A stretch of DNA of 64,000 nt from Streptococcus pacificus (GTDB taxonomy: Bacteria > Bacillota > Bacilli > Lactobacillales > Streptococcaceae): assembly GCF_016481305.1 (NCBI RefSeq), contig NZ_JAENBO010000002.1, positions 179,413 through 243,412 on the forward strand, in the 5' to 3' direction. The position numbers were made by a program, and so were the translations under genes. The notes beneath the pieces are model-generated. The model was not told the origin of the DNA. It saw only the letters and a list, made by a program, of their open reading frames with translations, and did no database searches. Shown piece after piece: positions 45,403 to 54,553 of the stretch. The first letter of the stretch is position 1, and each line of letters starts with the position of its first letter.

Positions 45403-47124
45403 TTAATCTTCCTTCGTTTGTTGGCGTAAGTATTGCTCATAATACCAACCTTTATTAGCAATTAAATCGACAGGTTTTCCTGCCTCAACAATTCGTCCTT
45501 CTTCTAAGACGATGACCCAATCAGCATGATTAACTGCTGATAGGCGGTGGGTTACAATGATAGTCGTTTTCCCTTGTCGTTCTTTTTGAATATTATTAAT
45601 AATCGCTTGTTCGGTTTTAGCATCAACAGCCGACAAGGAATCATCTAGGATGAGAATCTCAGGGTTTTTCAAGAAAGCTCTAGCAATCGAAATCCGTTGT
45701 TTTTGACCCCCAGAAATTGAGACACCTTTCTCACCAATTTCGGTATCTAATCCGTTTAACATTCGTGTTAAATCATCTGTAAAGGCAGCCGTCTCAATAG
45801 CTTTCATAATATCTTCATGACTGGCATTTTCCTTACCTACAGCAATGTTGTCACCCACAGATTTTGAAAATAAAATGTGTTCTTGCGGCACATAACTCAC
45901 AGCTGTTTCGATTGATTTTTTTTGATAGTCAGCAATTGGTATCTGATTAATGGTGAACCTTCCCTGCCCCACAGGATATTGTCTTAACAATTGACGTACA
46001 AATGTGGTTTTACCGGACCCTGTTTTACCAACAATACCAAGAGTTTCTCCAGATTTAATGTTTAAACTAATATCTGAGAGACTCTGGTTTGAACCATTAG
46101 GGTAAGTAAAGGAATAATGATCAAACACTATTTCTTCTGGTTTTTTCAAGATAACTTGACCATCTTTTTCTAATTCATCACCAGTTACTAACAATTCATT
46201 AATTTTTTCAAAAGACGTTTTACCCACTTGATAGGTTAAAATAAATTCTGCCAACATCCAGAACGGTTCCACCAAAGATGAGGCATAGAGTTGAAGAGCA
46301 ATAATTTGACCCAAGGTTAAAGTGCCATTTTGAATACCATTTGCTCCCATCAAAAGAATAATCACCGTTGAAATTCCTAAAAAGAAGAAAAATAAGGGAC
46401 CATATGCTGATTGATAGCGTCTAACATAATCGTCTTGTTTGGCTAGTTTTTGAGTGCTGGCTTGAAATTTTTTGAATAAATCTTCTTTTTTACTATAGGC
46501 TCGAATCACTCGAATGCCTTCAATGACTTCTAGAACCTCATCGCTAAGGCTGGCAATGGCATTACGATTTCTTTCAACTAAAACATCTTGTTTTTTTCCA
46601 AGAAAGTAAATACTAACACCCAATAGCAATAAAGGGATAATGGCCCAAAGACTCACTGACCACGAAATAAAAAACATGACAGGAATAACAAAAAGAACCG
46701 TTCCCCCAGCATAAAAAACAACCATGAGACCAAAACCAACTAATTCCTTGAGACCTTCTGAATCAGTAGTAAAGCGCGTCATAACATCGCCAGAGCGAAA
46801 CTTATCGAAAAAAGGTGTCCTCATCTCCAACAATTTTTGAAAAGCCTGTTTTTGAAGATTCAGGCGAAATTCAACAGACGATTGAAACAAATAACGTGCC
46901 CAAATGTAGGCTGTGACATAGGAGATAATAGTAACAAAGACTAAAAACAAGGCATTCTTCACTAATAATTGCGAGGTTAGTTGCCCCTTTGTCATAATAT
47001 CGACAACTTGCTCAATGATTTTAGTTGGAATGACCAGACTCACATCGTAAATAATCAGAGCAATGACAATCAACAAGTAACGCCACTTATTTTTCATAAT
47101 ATAGTGATAAATTAGTTGAAACAT
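45403..47124 (-). CDS. ABC exporter half-transporter, degenerate partner (BmrC/PatA-like)
   Basis: The 573-residue half-exporter has six transmembrane helices (about 15-310) and an ATPase domain with Walker A GKTGSGKTTF, signature SGGQKQR and Walker B ILILDDSLSAVD. The catalytic Glu is replaced by Asp, the mark of the degenerate half of heterodimeric multidrug exporters. It is first in an operon preceded by a leader ORF and attenuator (47236-47357), like bmrB-bmrCD of Bacillus and the control region reported for pneumococcal patA. The start has GGAAAGCACA upstream. Multidrug export is inferred from family. Confidence 0.9.
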   Translation of the reverse strand: MFQLIYHYIMKNKWRYLLIVIALIIYDVSLVIPTKIIEQVVDIMTKGQLTSQLLVKNALFLVFVTIISYVTAYIWARYLFQSSVEFRLNLQKQAFQKLLEMRTPFFDKFRSGDVMTRFTTDSEGLKELVGFGLMVVFYAGGTVLFVIPVMFFISWSVSLWAIIPLLLLGVSIYFLGKKQDVLVERNRNAIASLSDEVLEVIEGIRVIRAYSKKEDLFKKFQASTQKLAKQDDYVRRYQSAYGPLFFFFLGISTVIILLMGANGIQNGTLTLGQIIALQLYASSLVEPFWMLAEFILTYQVGKTSFEKINELLVTGDELEKDGQVILKKPEEIVFDHYSFTYPNGSNQSLSDISLNIKSGETLGIVGKTGSGKTTFVRQLLRQYPVGQGRFTINQIPIADYQKKSIETAVSYVPQEHILFSKSVGDNIAVGKENASHEDIMKAIETAAFTDDLTRMLNGLDTEIGEKGVSISGGQKQRISIARAFLKNPEILILDDSLSAVDAKTEQAIINNIQKERQGKTTIIVTHRLSAVNHADWVIVLEEGRIVEAGKPVDLIANKGWYYEQYLRQQTKED

Positions 47125-47230
47125 TGTGCTTTCCTCTTTCTTTTGACCCTAGCTTTTTAGACATCCTTTAAATATCGCAACAAAAACACGATAGTTACTT
47201 AAGAATAACCCGAAAAAGCTTATAAAAATA

Positions 47231-47269
47231 CAAAAAGACCCATAGTAGAACAACTCCTACCATGAGCCT
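47231..47269 (-). terminator. Attenuator terminator in the exporter leader
   Basis: In minus-strand RNA AGGCUCAUGGUAG pairs with CUACUAUGGGUCU: 13 pairs, three of them G-U, with an 8-base loop and a U run after it. The + strand RNA would have mismatches at those three places, so the structure is built for the minus strand. It lies about 110 bases before the exporter ATG. Confidence 0.85.
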
Positions 47270-47291
47270 TTGATAGTGCGTTAAAAAAACA

Positions 47292-47357
47292 CTACATTTT
47301 CAGGTCAGAAAGGAGTTTATTATTATCTAATATCATATCAATCCATAATTTGTTCAT
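47292..47357 (-). CDS. Leader peptide ORF of the ABC exporter operon (21 codons)
   Basis: A short frame begins ATG at 47357 after an AAGGGG ribosome site and encodes MNKLWIDMILDNNKLL followed by five residues and TAG. It lies directly upstream of the attenuator. Bases AACUCCU within its second half are exactly complementary to AGGAGUU in the 5' arm and loop of the terminator, so a ribosome stalled early would free an antiterminator. Function as a sensor of translation-inhibiting drugs follows the bmrB model and is inference. Confidence 0.65.
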   Translation of the reverse strand: MNKLWIDMILDNNKLLSDLKM

Positions 47358-47474
47358 GTTTCTAAACCCCTTTCCTTAAATTCGTTATTAATAGTAACAT
47401 AAATATACAAAGATGTAAACCATTTTATTTTTTTTAAACAAAATATGCCACTTCTAAAACAGTTTCACCTCTTA

Positions 47475-47846
47475 TTAGTCAACTTTTAATAGAGAAATAT
47501 CAACCTTAATGTCTGTACGTAACAGTTTTTTCACGCTGCAATAGTCATCAATGTAAGCTAAGATAGCATCTGTTTCCTCTTGAGCATAGGGATAATTAAT
47601 GGCTATGGTCAAGTTGAAATGATCATTCTCATAAGAGACATCAGTTTCAATTGGTACCTCAATTTGTTGGTGATGTTTTTTAAAATAGCCTTGCACACAC
47701 ATAGCAATGCATGACCCTAAAGCAATAAGGACAAGACTCAGTGGTGTTTCACCTTGCTGTTTTACACTAAACAATTCAACAGACTCACCATAACCTTGTG
47801 ATTTAACATGAAAAAGACGGTCACCAATAATTTTTGTTTGATACAT
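47475..47846 (-). CDS. OsmC-like protein
   Basis: The 123-residue protein has the OsmC/Ohr plan: an N-terminal strand (KIIGDRLFHVKSQGYGESVELFS), the central helix with LGSCIAMCVQGYFKKHH, and a C-terminal DYCSVKKLLRTDIKVDI. The Cys in LGSC and the later Cys stand where the peroxidatic pair of peroxide-reducing members is found, although spacing of the second differs from the classical CPxS motif. A role in peroxide or sulfur-compound handling is likely but not shown. The start at 47846 has AAAGGAG. Confidence 0.82.
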   Translation of the reverse strand: MYQTKIIGDRLFHVKSQGYGESVELFSVKQQGETPLSLVLIALGSCIAMCVQGYFKKHHQQIEVPIETDVSYENDHFNLTIAINYPYAQEETDAILAYIDDYCSVKKLLRTDIKVDISLLKVD

Positions 47847-47879
47847 ATTAAACTCCTTTAACAAATGGTCAGAAAACTA

Positions 47880-47908
47880 AACAGGAGAAGACTATATCTT
47901 CTCCTGTT
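47880..47908 (-). terminator. Terminator after lplA
   Basis: AACAGGAGAAGA and TCTTCTCCTGTT form a perfect 12-bp stem with a 5-base loop just beyond the lplA stop. Confidence 0.85.
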
Positions 47909-47917
47909 AAAGATTTA

Positions 47918-48910
47918 TTAAGCCACGATAGCTTTAGCGACTTCCTCAACGGTCATACGTGAGAAATAAGCTGTTGTATCAATGGTTTTCAATTTTTCAA
48001 GAACTGCTGGGTATTCATAAGGAACACCAACCAACAACTCTTCAATATCACTAACATCTTTAATTCCAAAGAAGTCTCCATAGATTTTAATTGATTTAAT
48101 GATTGATTTATCAACATTAGCATAGGTTGTAATTTTACCGGCTGGATAACGTACATTACGAGAAATGGTATATTCTGGTGCTTTACCATAAGTCCAATCC
48201 CATGTCCCAAAAGTTTCTTCTGCTGATTTTTTAATATGAGCCAATTCTTCATCAGACAAGACGTATTCCGTCATCCCAGGATTTGTTTTTTTCATTTGCT
48301 CTAATAAAGCTTCTTTAAACTCAGTAACAGTGATTTTTTTAGGCAGTTCACTTAAAATATTAGTCACTCGAGCACGCACAGATTTGATCCCTTTTGATTC
48401 AATTTTATCCTTACTTACCTTAAGGGCACTTGCTAAGACAGATAAATCAACATCAAATAGTAAGGCACCGTGGTGCATCATACGTCCCTTGTAGTATGCT
48501 TGAGCGTTCCCACCGAATTTTTTACCATTAATTTCTAGGTCATTACGGCCCGTAAATTCTGCTTTAACACCCATCTCTGCTAAAGTTTCAATCACTGGAG
48601 CTGAGAATTTTTTAAAATCAAAGGCTCCTTCTTCACCAGATTTTGATGAAATGATGGTATAGTTTAGATTATTTAAATCATGATAAACAGCACCACCACC
48701 TGAAAGACGACGAACCACTTTAATCCCATGTTCATCAGTGTATTCTTTATTAATCTCTTCAATCGCATTTTGGTGTCTACCAATAATAATAGCTGGTTCA
48801 TTGATCCAGAGAATAAAAATTTCATCCTCATCCATCAATTCTCTAAAAGCATAAGCTTCTAAAGCGATATTAAAAGCTGGATCATTACTATTGTTCACAA
48901 TATATTTCAT
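47918..48910 (-). CDS. lplA: Lipoate-protein ligase A
   Basis: The 330-residue enzyme activates free lipoate with ATP and attaches it to lysine of lipoyl domains. Visible motifs are RRLSGGGAVYHDLNNLNYTII, the lipoate-binding segment GRNDLEINGKKFGGNAQ and the HHGALLFDVDLS stretch. The C-terminal domain is present. The start at 48910 has AAGGAGCAAACA. It directly follows the dehydrogenase operon whose E2 and E3 subunits need lipoylation, a clear functional link. A hairpin between pdhD and lplA may lower its expression relative to the complex. Confidence 0.93.
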   Translation of the reverse strand: MKYIVNNSNDPAFNIALEAYAFRELMDEDEIFILWINEPAIIIGRHQNAIEEINKEYTDEHGIKVVRRLSGGGAVYHDLNNLNYTIISSKSGEEGAFDFKKFSAPVIETLAEMGVKAEFTGRNDLEINGKKFGGNAQAYYKGRMMHHGALLFDVDLSVLASALKVSKDKIESKGIKSVRARVTNILSELPKKITVTEFKEALLEQMKKTNPGMTEYVLSDEELAHIKKSAEETFGTWDWTYGKAPEYTISRNVRYPAGKITTYANVDKSIIKSIKIYGDFFGIKDVSDIEELLVGVPYEYPAVLEKLKTIDTTAYFSRMTVEEVAKAIVA

Positions 48911-48943
48911 TGTTTGCTCCTTACTTTTTATAACAGCATTAAG

Positions 48944-48980
48944 AAAAGACAAATCTTAAAGTCGTTAAGATTTATCTTTT
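48944..48980 (-). terminator. Hairpin between pdhD and lplA
   Basis: AAAAGA-AAATCTTAA and TTAAGATTT-TCTTTT form a long stem with a 5-base loop, eight bases after the pdhD stop. It may be a partial terminator. Confidence 0.65.
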
Positions 48981-48988
48981 ATCTATTA

Positions 48989-50731
48989 TTATTTACGTCT
49001 TGGTGGGTTATGAATCGCTTCGCCAAGCACATCCATGAAGGCTTCATACATTACTTCTGAGAAAGTAGGATGTCCATGGATAGAAAGTGCTACTTCATCA
49101 ACAGTTAATTCAGATTCCATGATATTTGATGCTTCATTGATCATTTCAGCTGCAGATGGTCCAACAATATGAACCCCTAAGATTTCATGATATTTAGCAT
49201 CAGCAATCACTTTAACAAAACCATGGTCTTCATTTGAAGCGATTGCACGACCATTTCCAGTAAAGCTGTTTCTACCAATTAAGATGTCACCGTACTGTTC
49301 ACGTGCTTGCTCTTCAGTCAAACCACAGATTGCTACTTCAGGATGTGTGTATACAGCTGCTGGTGTGTAAGCAAGGTTAGCTTTACGAGTGTTACCACGC
49401 ATAGCATTTTCAGCAGCCACTTCACCCATACGGTAAGCAGCATGTGCCAACATTTTTTGACCATTCACATCACCTGGTGCATAGATACCTGGAATAGATG
49501 TTTCTTGGTATTCATTCACTTTAATACGGCCTCTATCTAACTCAAGGTTAAGATCTTCAAGTCCATTTAATTGTGGTACACGTCCAATTGAAAGAAGGGC
49601 TTTATCAACAACAACTTCTTGGCCACTTACTTTAAGGGTCAATTGATTATTAGCTTCAACAATTTCTTCCAATGATACTGACGTCATGAATTTCATACCT
49701 TTCTTAGAAAGGATTTTTTGTAATTCAAGAGAAATTTCACGATCCATAGCAGGAATGATACGGTCAGCCATTTCAACAACAGTGACTTCTGTTCCATATG
49801 ATGCAAAGACTAATCCAAGCTCAACTCCGACAACACCACCACCAATAACGGCTAATGATTTTGGAATTTCACGAAGATCAAGAATATCATCAGATGTTAA
49901 CACATGTTTAGAATCAATTCCTGGGATATTGATACGAGAAACTTTTGAACCTGTTGCAAGAATAATATTGCGGCCTTTAATGGTTTGTCCACCAATGACA
50001 ACAGTCTTGTCTGGGTTAACTTTACCTAAACCATTAAACATAGTCACCTTGTTAGCTTTCAATAAGCCACCAACACCACTTGTTAATTTCTTAACCACTG
50101 AGTTTTTAAAATCAACAGTCTTATCCATATCAATGGTGTAGTTTGTTGATGCTAGGTTAATACCACGACCAGCTGCAATTTTCAAACCTTCTAAGATTTC
50201 AGCATTTTTAAGGTATGTTTTTGTTGGGATACATCCTTTATTTAAGCAGGTACCACCGAATTCAGATTTTTCAACAATAGCGATTTTACCACCAAGTTGA
50301 GCACCACGAATAGCGGCGTAGTAACCAGCAGGACCACCACCAACAACTACAATATCATACTCATCATCTGCAAGTGCTGCTTTTGGCGCTTGAGCCACTT
50401 CTTGAGCAGGTGCTTGTGGCACTTCTAAACCAGCAGCTTGAAGTTCTTCAGTTGCTTCTTTAACAGTTGCTGTTCCAGCATCAACCGTTTCACCAGCTTC
50501 ACCCAAGTAAGCAATAACTTCTGTGACAGGAACAGTTGCACCATCGCCGTGAACAATCTTGATTAAAACACCAGAATCTTCCGCTTCAATTTCCATATTT
50601 GTTTTATCAGACATGATTTCTAGAAGGATATCACCTTCTTTGACTTCATCACCTTCTTGTTTTTTCCACTCGAGGATTTCACCTTCTTGCATATCAACAC
50701 CGAGTTTGGGCATGATAACTTCAATTGCCAT
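48989..50731 (-). CDS. pdhD: Dihydrolipoamide dehydrogenase (E3) with N-terminal lipoyl domain
   Basis: The 580-residue FAD enzyme reoxidises dihydrolipoamide of the pyruvate (or acetoin) dehydrogenase complex, reducing NAD+. Residues 1-80 form a lipoyl domain with lipoylated Lys in SDKTN; a flexible Ala/Pro/Glu linker follows (about 90-125). The flavoprotein core has GGGPAGYYAAI, the redox pair GGTCLNKGCIPTKT, and the C-terminal HGHPTFSEV with active-site His. A lipoyl domain on E3 is found in many streptococci. The name acoL is equally possible, since acetoin and pyruvate complexes cannot be separated from sequence by eye. Confidence 0.92.
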   Translation of the reverse strand: MAIEVIMPKLGVDMQEGEILEWKKQEGDEVKEGDILLEIMSDKTNMEIEAEDSGVLIKIVHGDGATVPVTEVIAYLGEAGETVDAGTATVKEATEELQAAGLEVPQAPAQEVAQAPKAALADDEYDIVVVGGGPAGYYAAIRGAQLGGKIAIVEKSEFGGTCLNKGCIPTKTYLKNAEILEGLKIAAGRGINLASTNYTIDMDKTVDFKNSVVKKLTSGVGGLLKANKVTMFNGLGKVNPDKTVVIGGQTIKGRNIILATGSKVSRINIPGIDSKHVLTSDDILDLREIPKSLAVIGGGVVGVELGLVFASYGTEVTVVEMADRIIPAMDREISLELQKILSKKGMKFMTSVSLEEIVEANNQLTLKVSGQEVVVDKALLSIGRVPQLNGLEDLNLELDRGRIKVNEYQETSIPGIYAPGDVNGQKMLAHAAYRMGEVAAENAMRGNTRKANLAYTPAAVYTHPEVAICGLTEEQAREQYGDILIGRNSFTGNGRAIASNEDHGFVKVIADAKYHEILGVHIVGPSAAEMINEASNIMESELTVDEVALSIHGHPTFSEVMYEAFMDVLGEAIHNPPRRK

Positions 50732-50800
50732 TATTATCTCCTTTTTATTTCAAATCATTAATAGTGAGTTGTGATTACTTTTTAAGACGCGTTAATGTCA

Positions 50801-52204
50801 TCAAATCAATAATTCAAATGGGTTCTCAATCAGTTTCTTAAGATCAACCATGAATTTAGCACCGTTCATTCCATCAACAAGACGGTGGTCAATTGTTAAG
50901 CTCAAGGCCATAATTGGACGAACAACGACTTCACCATCAACCACTACAGGGGTTGGAACGGTTGCAGAAATTCCTAAGATTGCTGAGTTTGGTTGATTGA
51001 TAATTGGGTTAAATGATTTAGTGCCAAACATTCCAAGGTTAGTAATTGAGAATGTAGACCCTGACATTTCAGCAGCTTTTAATTTACCTGATTGTGCCTT
51101 TTTAATCACATCTTTTGAAGCGATAACAAAATCTGAAATTGTCATCTTATCAGCACCTTTAACGACTGGTACAATAAGACCACCATCAAGTCCAACCGCA
51201 ATTCCTAGGTTAACAAAGCGATGCAATTCAATTTCTGTAGCATCATTAATTAGTGATGCGTTAAGATAGCTATGTTCAGGTTTCATCAATGTTTTAACAA
51301 CTGCCATACCAAGAAGGTCTGTAAAGGTTACTTTATTACCTGTCTTGTCCATGATTGGATCAATTAACTTCTTACGAAGCGCCATCATTTCTGTCATATC
51401 AACATCGTAGTTAAGCGTAAAGGTTGGTGCTGTGAGATAAGAATGTGTCATACCTTTAGAAATAGCCTTACGCATTGCAGTCATCTTGATGATTTCAACG
51501 CCTTCTGGCAATTCTTTCACAGCTTCTTCAGCTGGTTTAGCCGCTTGAGCAGTTTCTGCTGCTGGCTTAGCTGCATTAAGAACAGCCATGATGTCTTCTT
51601 TCATAATCTTACCATTGTAACCTGAACCGGTAATGGTAGATAAATCAAGACCTTTATCTTCAGCAATTTTCTTAGCAAGAGGGGTTGCTTTAGGTTGAGC
51701 ACCTTTGAAGTTTTCAACATCATCCTTGTGCACACGACCAAATGGTCCTGTACCTGGGACTTGTCCTAAATCAATACCTAACTCTCTTGCCGCCTTACGC
51801 GCAGCAGGAGTTGCTCTCACTTTTCCTTTGTTACCTTGAGGGGCAGCAACAGCTGCTTGAGGAGTTGATTGTACAGGTGCGTTTGATACTTCAGGTGCTT
51901 TTGCAACTTCTTGCGGAGCTTCTTTAGACTCAGTTGAAGGAGCAGAAAGATTATCAACAGATTCGCCTTCTTCACCAAGATAACCAATAACTTCAGTAAC
52001 TGGAACAGTATCACCATTGCCACGAACAATCTTTAATAAGATCCCAGAATCTTCTGCCTCAAGCTCCATATTTGTTTTATCTGACATGATTTCAAGAAGA
52101 ATATCTCCTTCATTAACCATATCACCTTCTTGTTTTTTCCACTCGAGGATTTCGCCTTCTTGCATATCAACCCCGAGTTTGGGCATTATAATTTCGACAG
52201 CCAT
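50801..52204 (-). CDS. pdhC: Dihydrolipoamide acetyltransferase (E2)
   Basis: The core enzyme passes the acetyl group from lipoyl-lysine to CoA. The 467-residue product has a lipoyl domain (1-80, Lys in SDKTN), a Pro/Ala/Ser linker, two peripheral-subunit-binding segments (RATPAARKAARELGIDLGQV near 135 and ATPLAKKIAEDKGLDLSTI near 180), and the catalytic domain ending TIDHRLVDGMNGAKFM with active-site His and Asp. Two binding segments are more than the usual one. The start at 52204 has AAAGGAATTTT. It lies within the E1alpha-E1beta-E2-E3 operon. Confidence 0.93.
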   Translation of the reverse strand: MAVEIIMPKLGVDMQEGEILEWKKQEGDMVNEGDILLEIMSDKTNMELEAEDSGILLKIVRGNGDTVPVTEVIGYLGEEGESVDNLSAPSTESKEAPQEVAKAPEVSNAPVQSTPQAAVAAPQGNKGKVRATPAARKAARELGIDLGQVPGTGPFGRVHKDDVENFKGAQPKATPLAKKIAEDKGLDLSTITGSGYNGKIMKEDIMAVLNAAKPAAETAQAAKPAEEAVKELPEGVEIIKMTAMRKAISKGMTHSYLTAPTFTLNYDVDMTEMMALRKKLIDPIMDKTGNKVTFTDLLGMAVVKTLMKPEHSYLNASLINDATEIELHRFVNLGIAVGLDGGLIVPVVKGADKMTISDFVIASKDVIKKAQSGKLKAAEMSGSTFSITNLGMFGTKSFNPIINQPNSAILGISATVPTPVVVDGEVVVRPIMALSLTIDHRLVDGMNGAKFMVDLKKLIENPFELLI

Positions 52205-52356
52205 AAAATTCCTTTCAAATAAAATATAAACGTAGAAAAGAGATGGTGTTGCCATCATCTTTTCTCTCTATTCTTATATCGTTGTTGTTAAGAAAACAAC
52301 AAGTTGTTATGAGAGTGTGATTAAATTTTCTCTAGTAAAAGTGTGAAAATCTTAAA

Positions 52357-53355
52357 TTACAATCCCTTATTAACCATTTTATAAATAGCTGCTTTAATTT
52401 TTTCAACATCTGGAAGCACTGCTTGTTCAAGAACACGCGCATAAGGAACAGGAACATCTTCACTTGCCAAACGAACAATAGGATGATCAAGATAATCAAA
52501 TGCTTCACTTTCAGTGACAATAGTAGCTATTTCGCCAATAAAGCCACCTGTTTTGTAAGCATCATTGACAAGCATTAATTTACCTGTCTTTTTAACAGAG
52601 TTAATAATCAATTCTTTATCTAGTGGAATAAGTGTTCTAGGGTCAACAACTTCTACGTTGATCCCATCTGCAGCCACTTCATCAGCAGCTTGTAGAACTC
52701 TCTCCAACATACGGCCATAAGAAACAATCGTTAAATCTTTTCCTTCACGTTTAATATCACCTTTACCAAGTGGAATGTAAAAGTCTGGATCTAAGCTAAC
52801 TTCTTCTTTTTTACCATAAAGTGCTTTAGGCTCCATGAAAAGAACCATGTTGTTATCTCTAATAGCAGATTTTAATAACCCTTTAGCCTCGTTAGCATTT
52901 CCTGGTGCAACTACTTTAATTCCTGGAATATGAGTCAACCATGCCTCAAGAGACTGTGAGTGTTGTGCAGCTGATCCAATACCAGAACCTGAAGCAACTC
53001 TAAAGGTTATAGGGGTTTTTAAACCACCACCAAACATATAGTTGTTTTTAGCACCATTATTAACAATAGCATCCATAGCGATTGTTAGGAAATCCATGAA
53101 GGTTAAGTCAACAATAGGACGTAGACCTGTGATGGCAGCACCAACAGCAGAACCTGCTATTGCTGCTTCAGAAATTGGAGTGTCTCTCACACGTTTTTCA
53201 CCAAATTCTTCATACATTCCTACAGAAGTTCCAAAGTCACCCCCATAAATACCAACATCTTCACCCATTAAGAAAATAGTGTCATCCTTACGCATTTCTT
53301 CAGTCATCGCAAGATTAACTGCCTCACGTAAAGCCATTACTTTAGTTTCAGTCAT
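52357..53355 (-). CDS. pdhB: 2-oxoacid dehydrogenase E1 beta subunit
   Basis: The 332-residue beta subunit of the thiamin-diphosphate-dependent E1 decarboxylase. Segments GEDVGIYGGDFGTSVGM, RDTPISEAAIAGSAVGAA and FRVASGSGIGSAAQHSQSLEAW are family signatures. The C-terminal transketolase-like domain has DPRTLIPLDKELI. The start at 53355 has GAGGAGAAATTAAT. It is 20 bases after the E1 alpha stop. Confidence 0.94.
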   Translation of the reverse strand: MTETKVMALREAVNLAMTEEMRKDDTIFLMGEDVGIYGGDFGTSVGMYEEFGEKRVRDTPISEAAIAGSAVGAAITGLRPIVDLTFMDFLTIAMDAIVNNGAKNNYMFGGGLKTPITFRVASGSGIGSAAQHSQSLEAWLTHIPGIKVVAPGNANEAKGLLKSAIRDNNMVLFMEPKALYGKKEEVSLDPDFYIPLGKGDIKREGKDLTIVSYGRMLERVLQAADEVAADGINVEVVDPRTLIPLDKELIINSVKKTGKLMLVNDAYKTGGFIGEIATIVTESEAFDYLDHPIVRLASEDVPVPYARVLEQAVLPDVEKIKAAIYKMVNKGL

Positions 53356-53375
53356 TATTAATTTCTCCTCTTTCC

Positions 53376-54344
53376 TTAGTCTACCCAAACATCTTCATAA
53401 GCTACAGAAAGTTCTGGATCTGGGCTGTTTTGTGCGAACTCATAAGCTGCATCAATTTCTTTAACCACATCAGCATCAATGCTATCAAGTTTCTTAGCTG
53501 TAGCAATTTTCTTTTTGATTAGGAAGTCACGGTATTTAAGAAGAGGATCTTTTTTCTTCCATTCATTAACTTCTTCTTTTGAACGATAAGCTCCAGCATC
53601 GGCTGTTGAGTGTCCAAACCAACGGTATGAAACAACCTCAACAATCGCAGGACCATTACCACCACGAACATGTTTGACAGCTTCTGCCATTGTTTCATAA
53701 ACAGCCATGACATCATTACCATCTTCTACATAGTAACCTGGAATACCATAAGCTTCTGCACGAGTATACAAATGAGGGGTGTTTGTTGCTTTTTTGATAT
53801 CCATCGAAATACCATAACCGTTATTGATAATAAAGAAAATAACTGGTAATTTCCAAGTAGCTGCCATATTTACTGACTCATGGAATGAGCCTTCGTTTGT
53901 TGCACCATCACCAGAGTATGCAACAACAATGTTATTTGTTCCTTTGTATTGTTGTGTCAATGCTGCACCAACTGCTAAAGCATAACCACCACCAACAATA
54001 CCGTTAGTTCCATAGTTTCCTTTTTCAAAGTCAGCCAAGTGCATAGAGCCACCACGACCCTTAGAAACACCTGTCACTTTACCAGCTAATTCAGCCATCA
54101 TACCATTCAAATCCATATCCTTGGCAATAGATTGTCCATGACCACGGTGATTTGAAAAAATAATATCGTCATAAGAAAGGTGAGCAACACTACCAACACT
54201 TGCTGCTTCTTCACCAACAGAAAAGTGTGTCATTCCTTGTACAAAGCCACGACGCACTAACTTGTTTATTCTCATATCAAATTCTCTGATACGTTGCATT
54301 TTCAAATACATTTCCAAATATTTTTCTTTAGAAAGTTTAACCAT
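53376..54344 (-). CDS. pdhA: 2-oxoacid dehydrogenase E1 alpha subunit
   Basis: The 322-residue alpha subunit binds thiamin diphosphate: GDGATNEGSFHESVNMAATWKLPVIFFIINN carries the GDG...NN motif. The phosphorylation-loop region RWFGHSTADAGAYRSKEEV is present. The start at 54344 follows GGAGG by five bases; the ATG at 54356 contains that ribosome site and is rejected. It is first in the operon, with a good promoter just upstream. Confidence 0.94.
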   Translation of the reverse strand: MVKLSKEKYLEMYLKMQRIREFDMRINKLVRRGFVQGMTHFSVGEEAASVGSVAHLSYDDIIFSNHRGHGQSIAKDMDLNGMMAELAGKVTGVSKGRGGSMHLADFEKGNYGTNGIVGGGYALAVGAALTQQYKGTNNIVVAYSGDGATNEGSFHESVNMAATWKLPVIFFIINNGYGISMDIKKATNTPHLYTRAEAYGIPGYYVEDGNDVMAVYETMAEAVKHVRGGNGPAIVEVVSYRWFGHSTADAGAYRSKEEVNEWKKKDPLLKYRDFLIKKKIATAKKLDSIDADVVKEIDAAYEFAQNSPDPELSVAYEDVWVD

Positions 54345-54376
54345 ATTTTCCTCCACAAAATCGTTTTACATCCTCC

Positions 54377-54405
54377 ATCATATAATAAAACTTCACAAAG
54401 TGCAA
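54377..54405 (-). promoter_or_regulatory. Promoter of the pdh operon
   Basis: On the minus strand TTGCAC (54400-54405) and TATGAT (54377-54382) have a 17-base spacer, about 30 bases before the E1 alpha start. Confidence 0.7.
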
Positions 54406-54513
54406 GTTTTTTAACCGCTTTCTTATACTTATTTACAAGACTTTTCAGTAAACTTAATTATATTTTTCACAATGTTTTCTTTCGTTTTCTCATCTTTTTT
54501 ATCATGAATTTCA

Positions 54514-54544
54514 AAACCCCCACCGGTTCATTCGGTGAGGGTTC
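54514..54544 (-). terminator. Terminator of polC
   Basis: AACCCTCACCG and CGGTGGGGGTT pair in minus-strand RNA (one G-U) with a 7-base loop and a U run. It lies directly after the polC stop. Confidence 0.85.
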
Positions 54545-54553
54545 TAATTCTAA

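Larger units (their letters stand above)
47125..47474. other. Leader region of the ABC exporter operon and promoter side
   Basis: It holds the attenuator (47236-47269), the leader ORF (47292-47357), and AT-rich sequence up to the OsmC-like gene. No larger gene is present. Confidence 0.7.
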
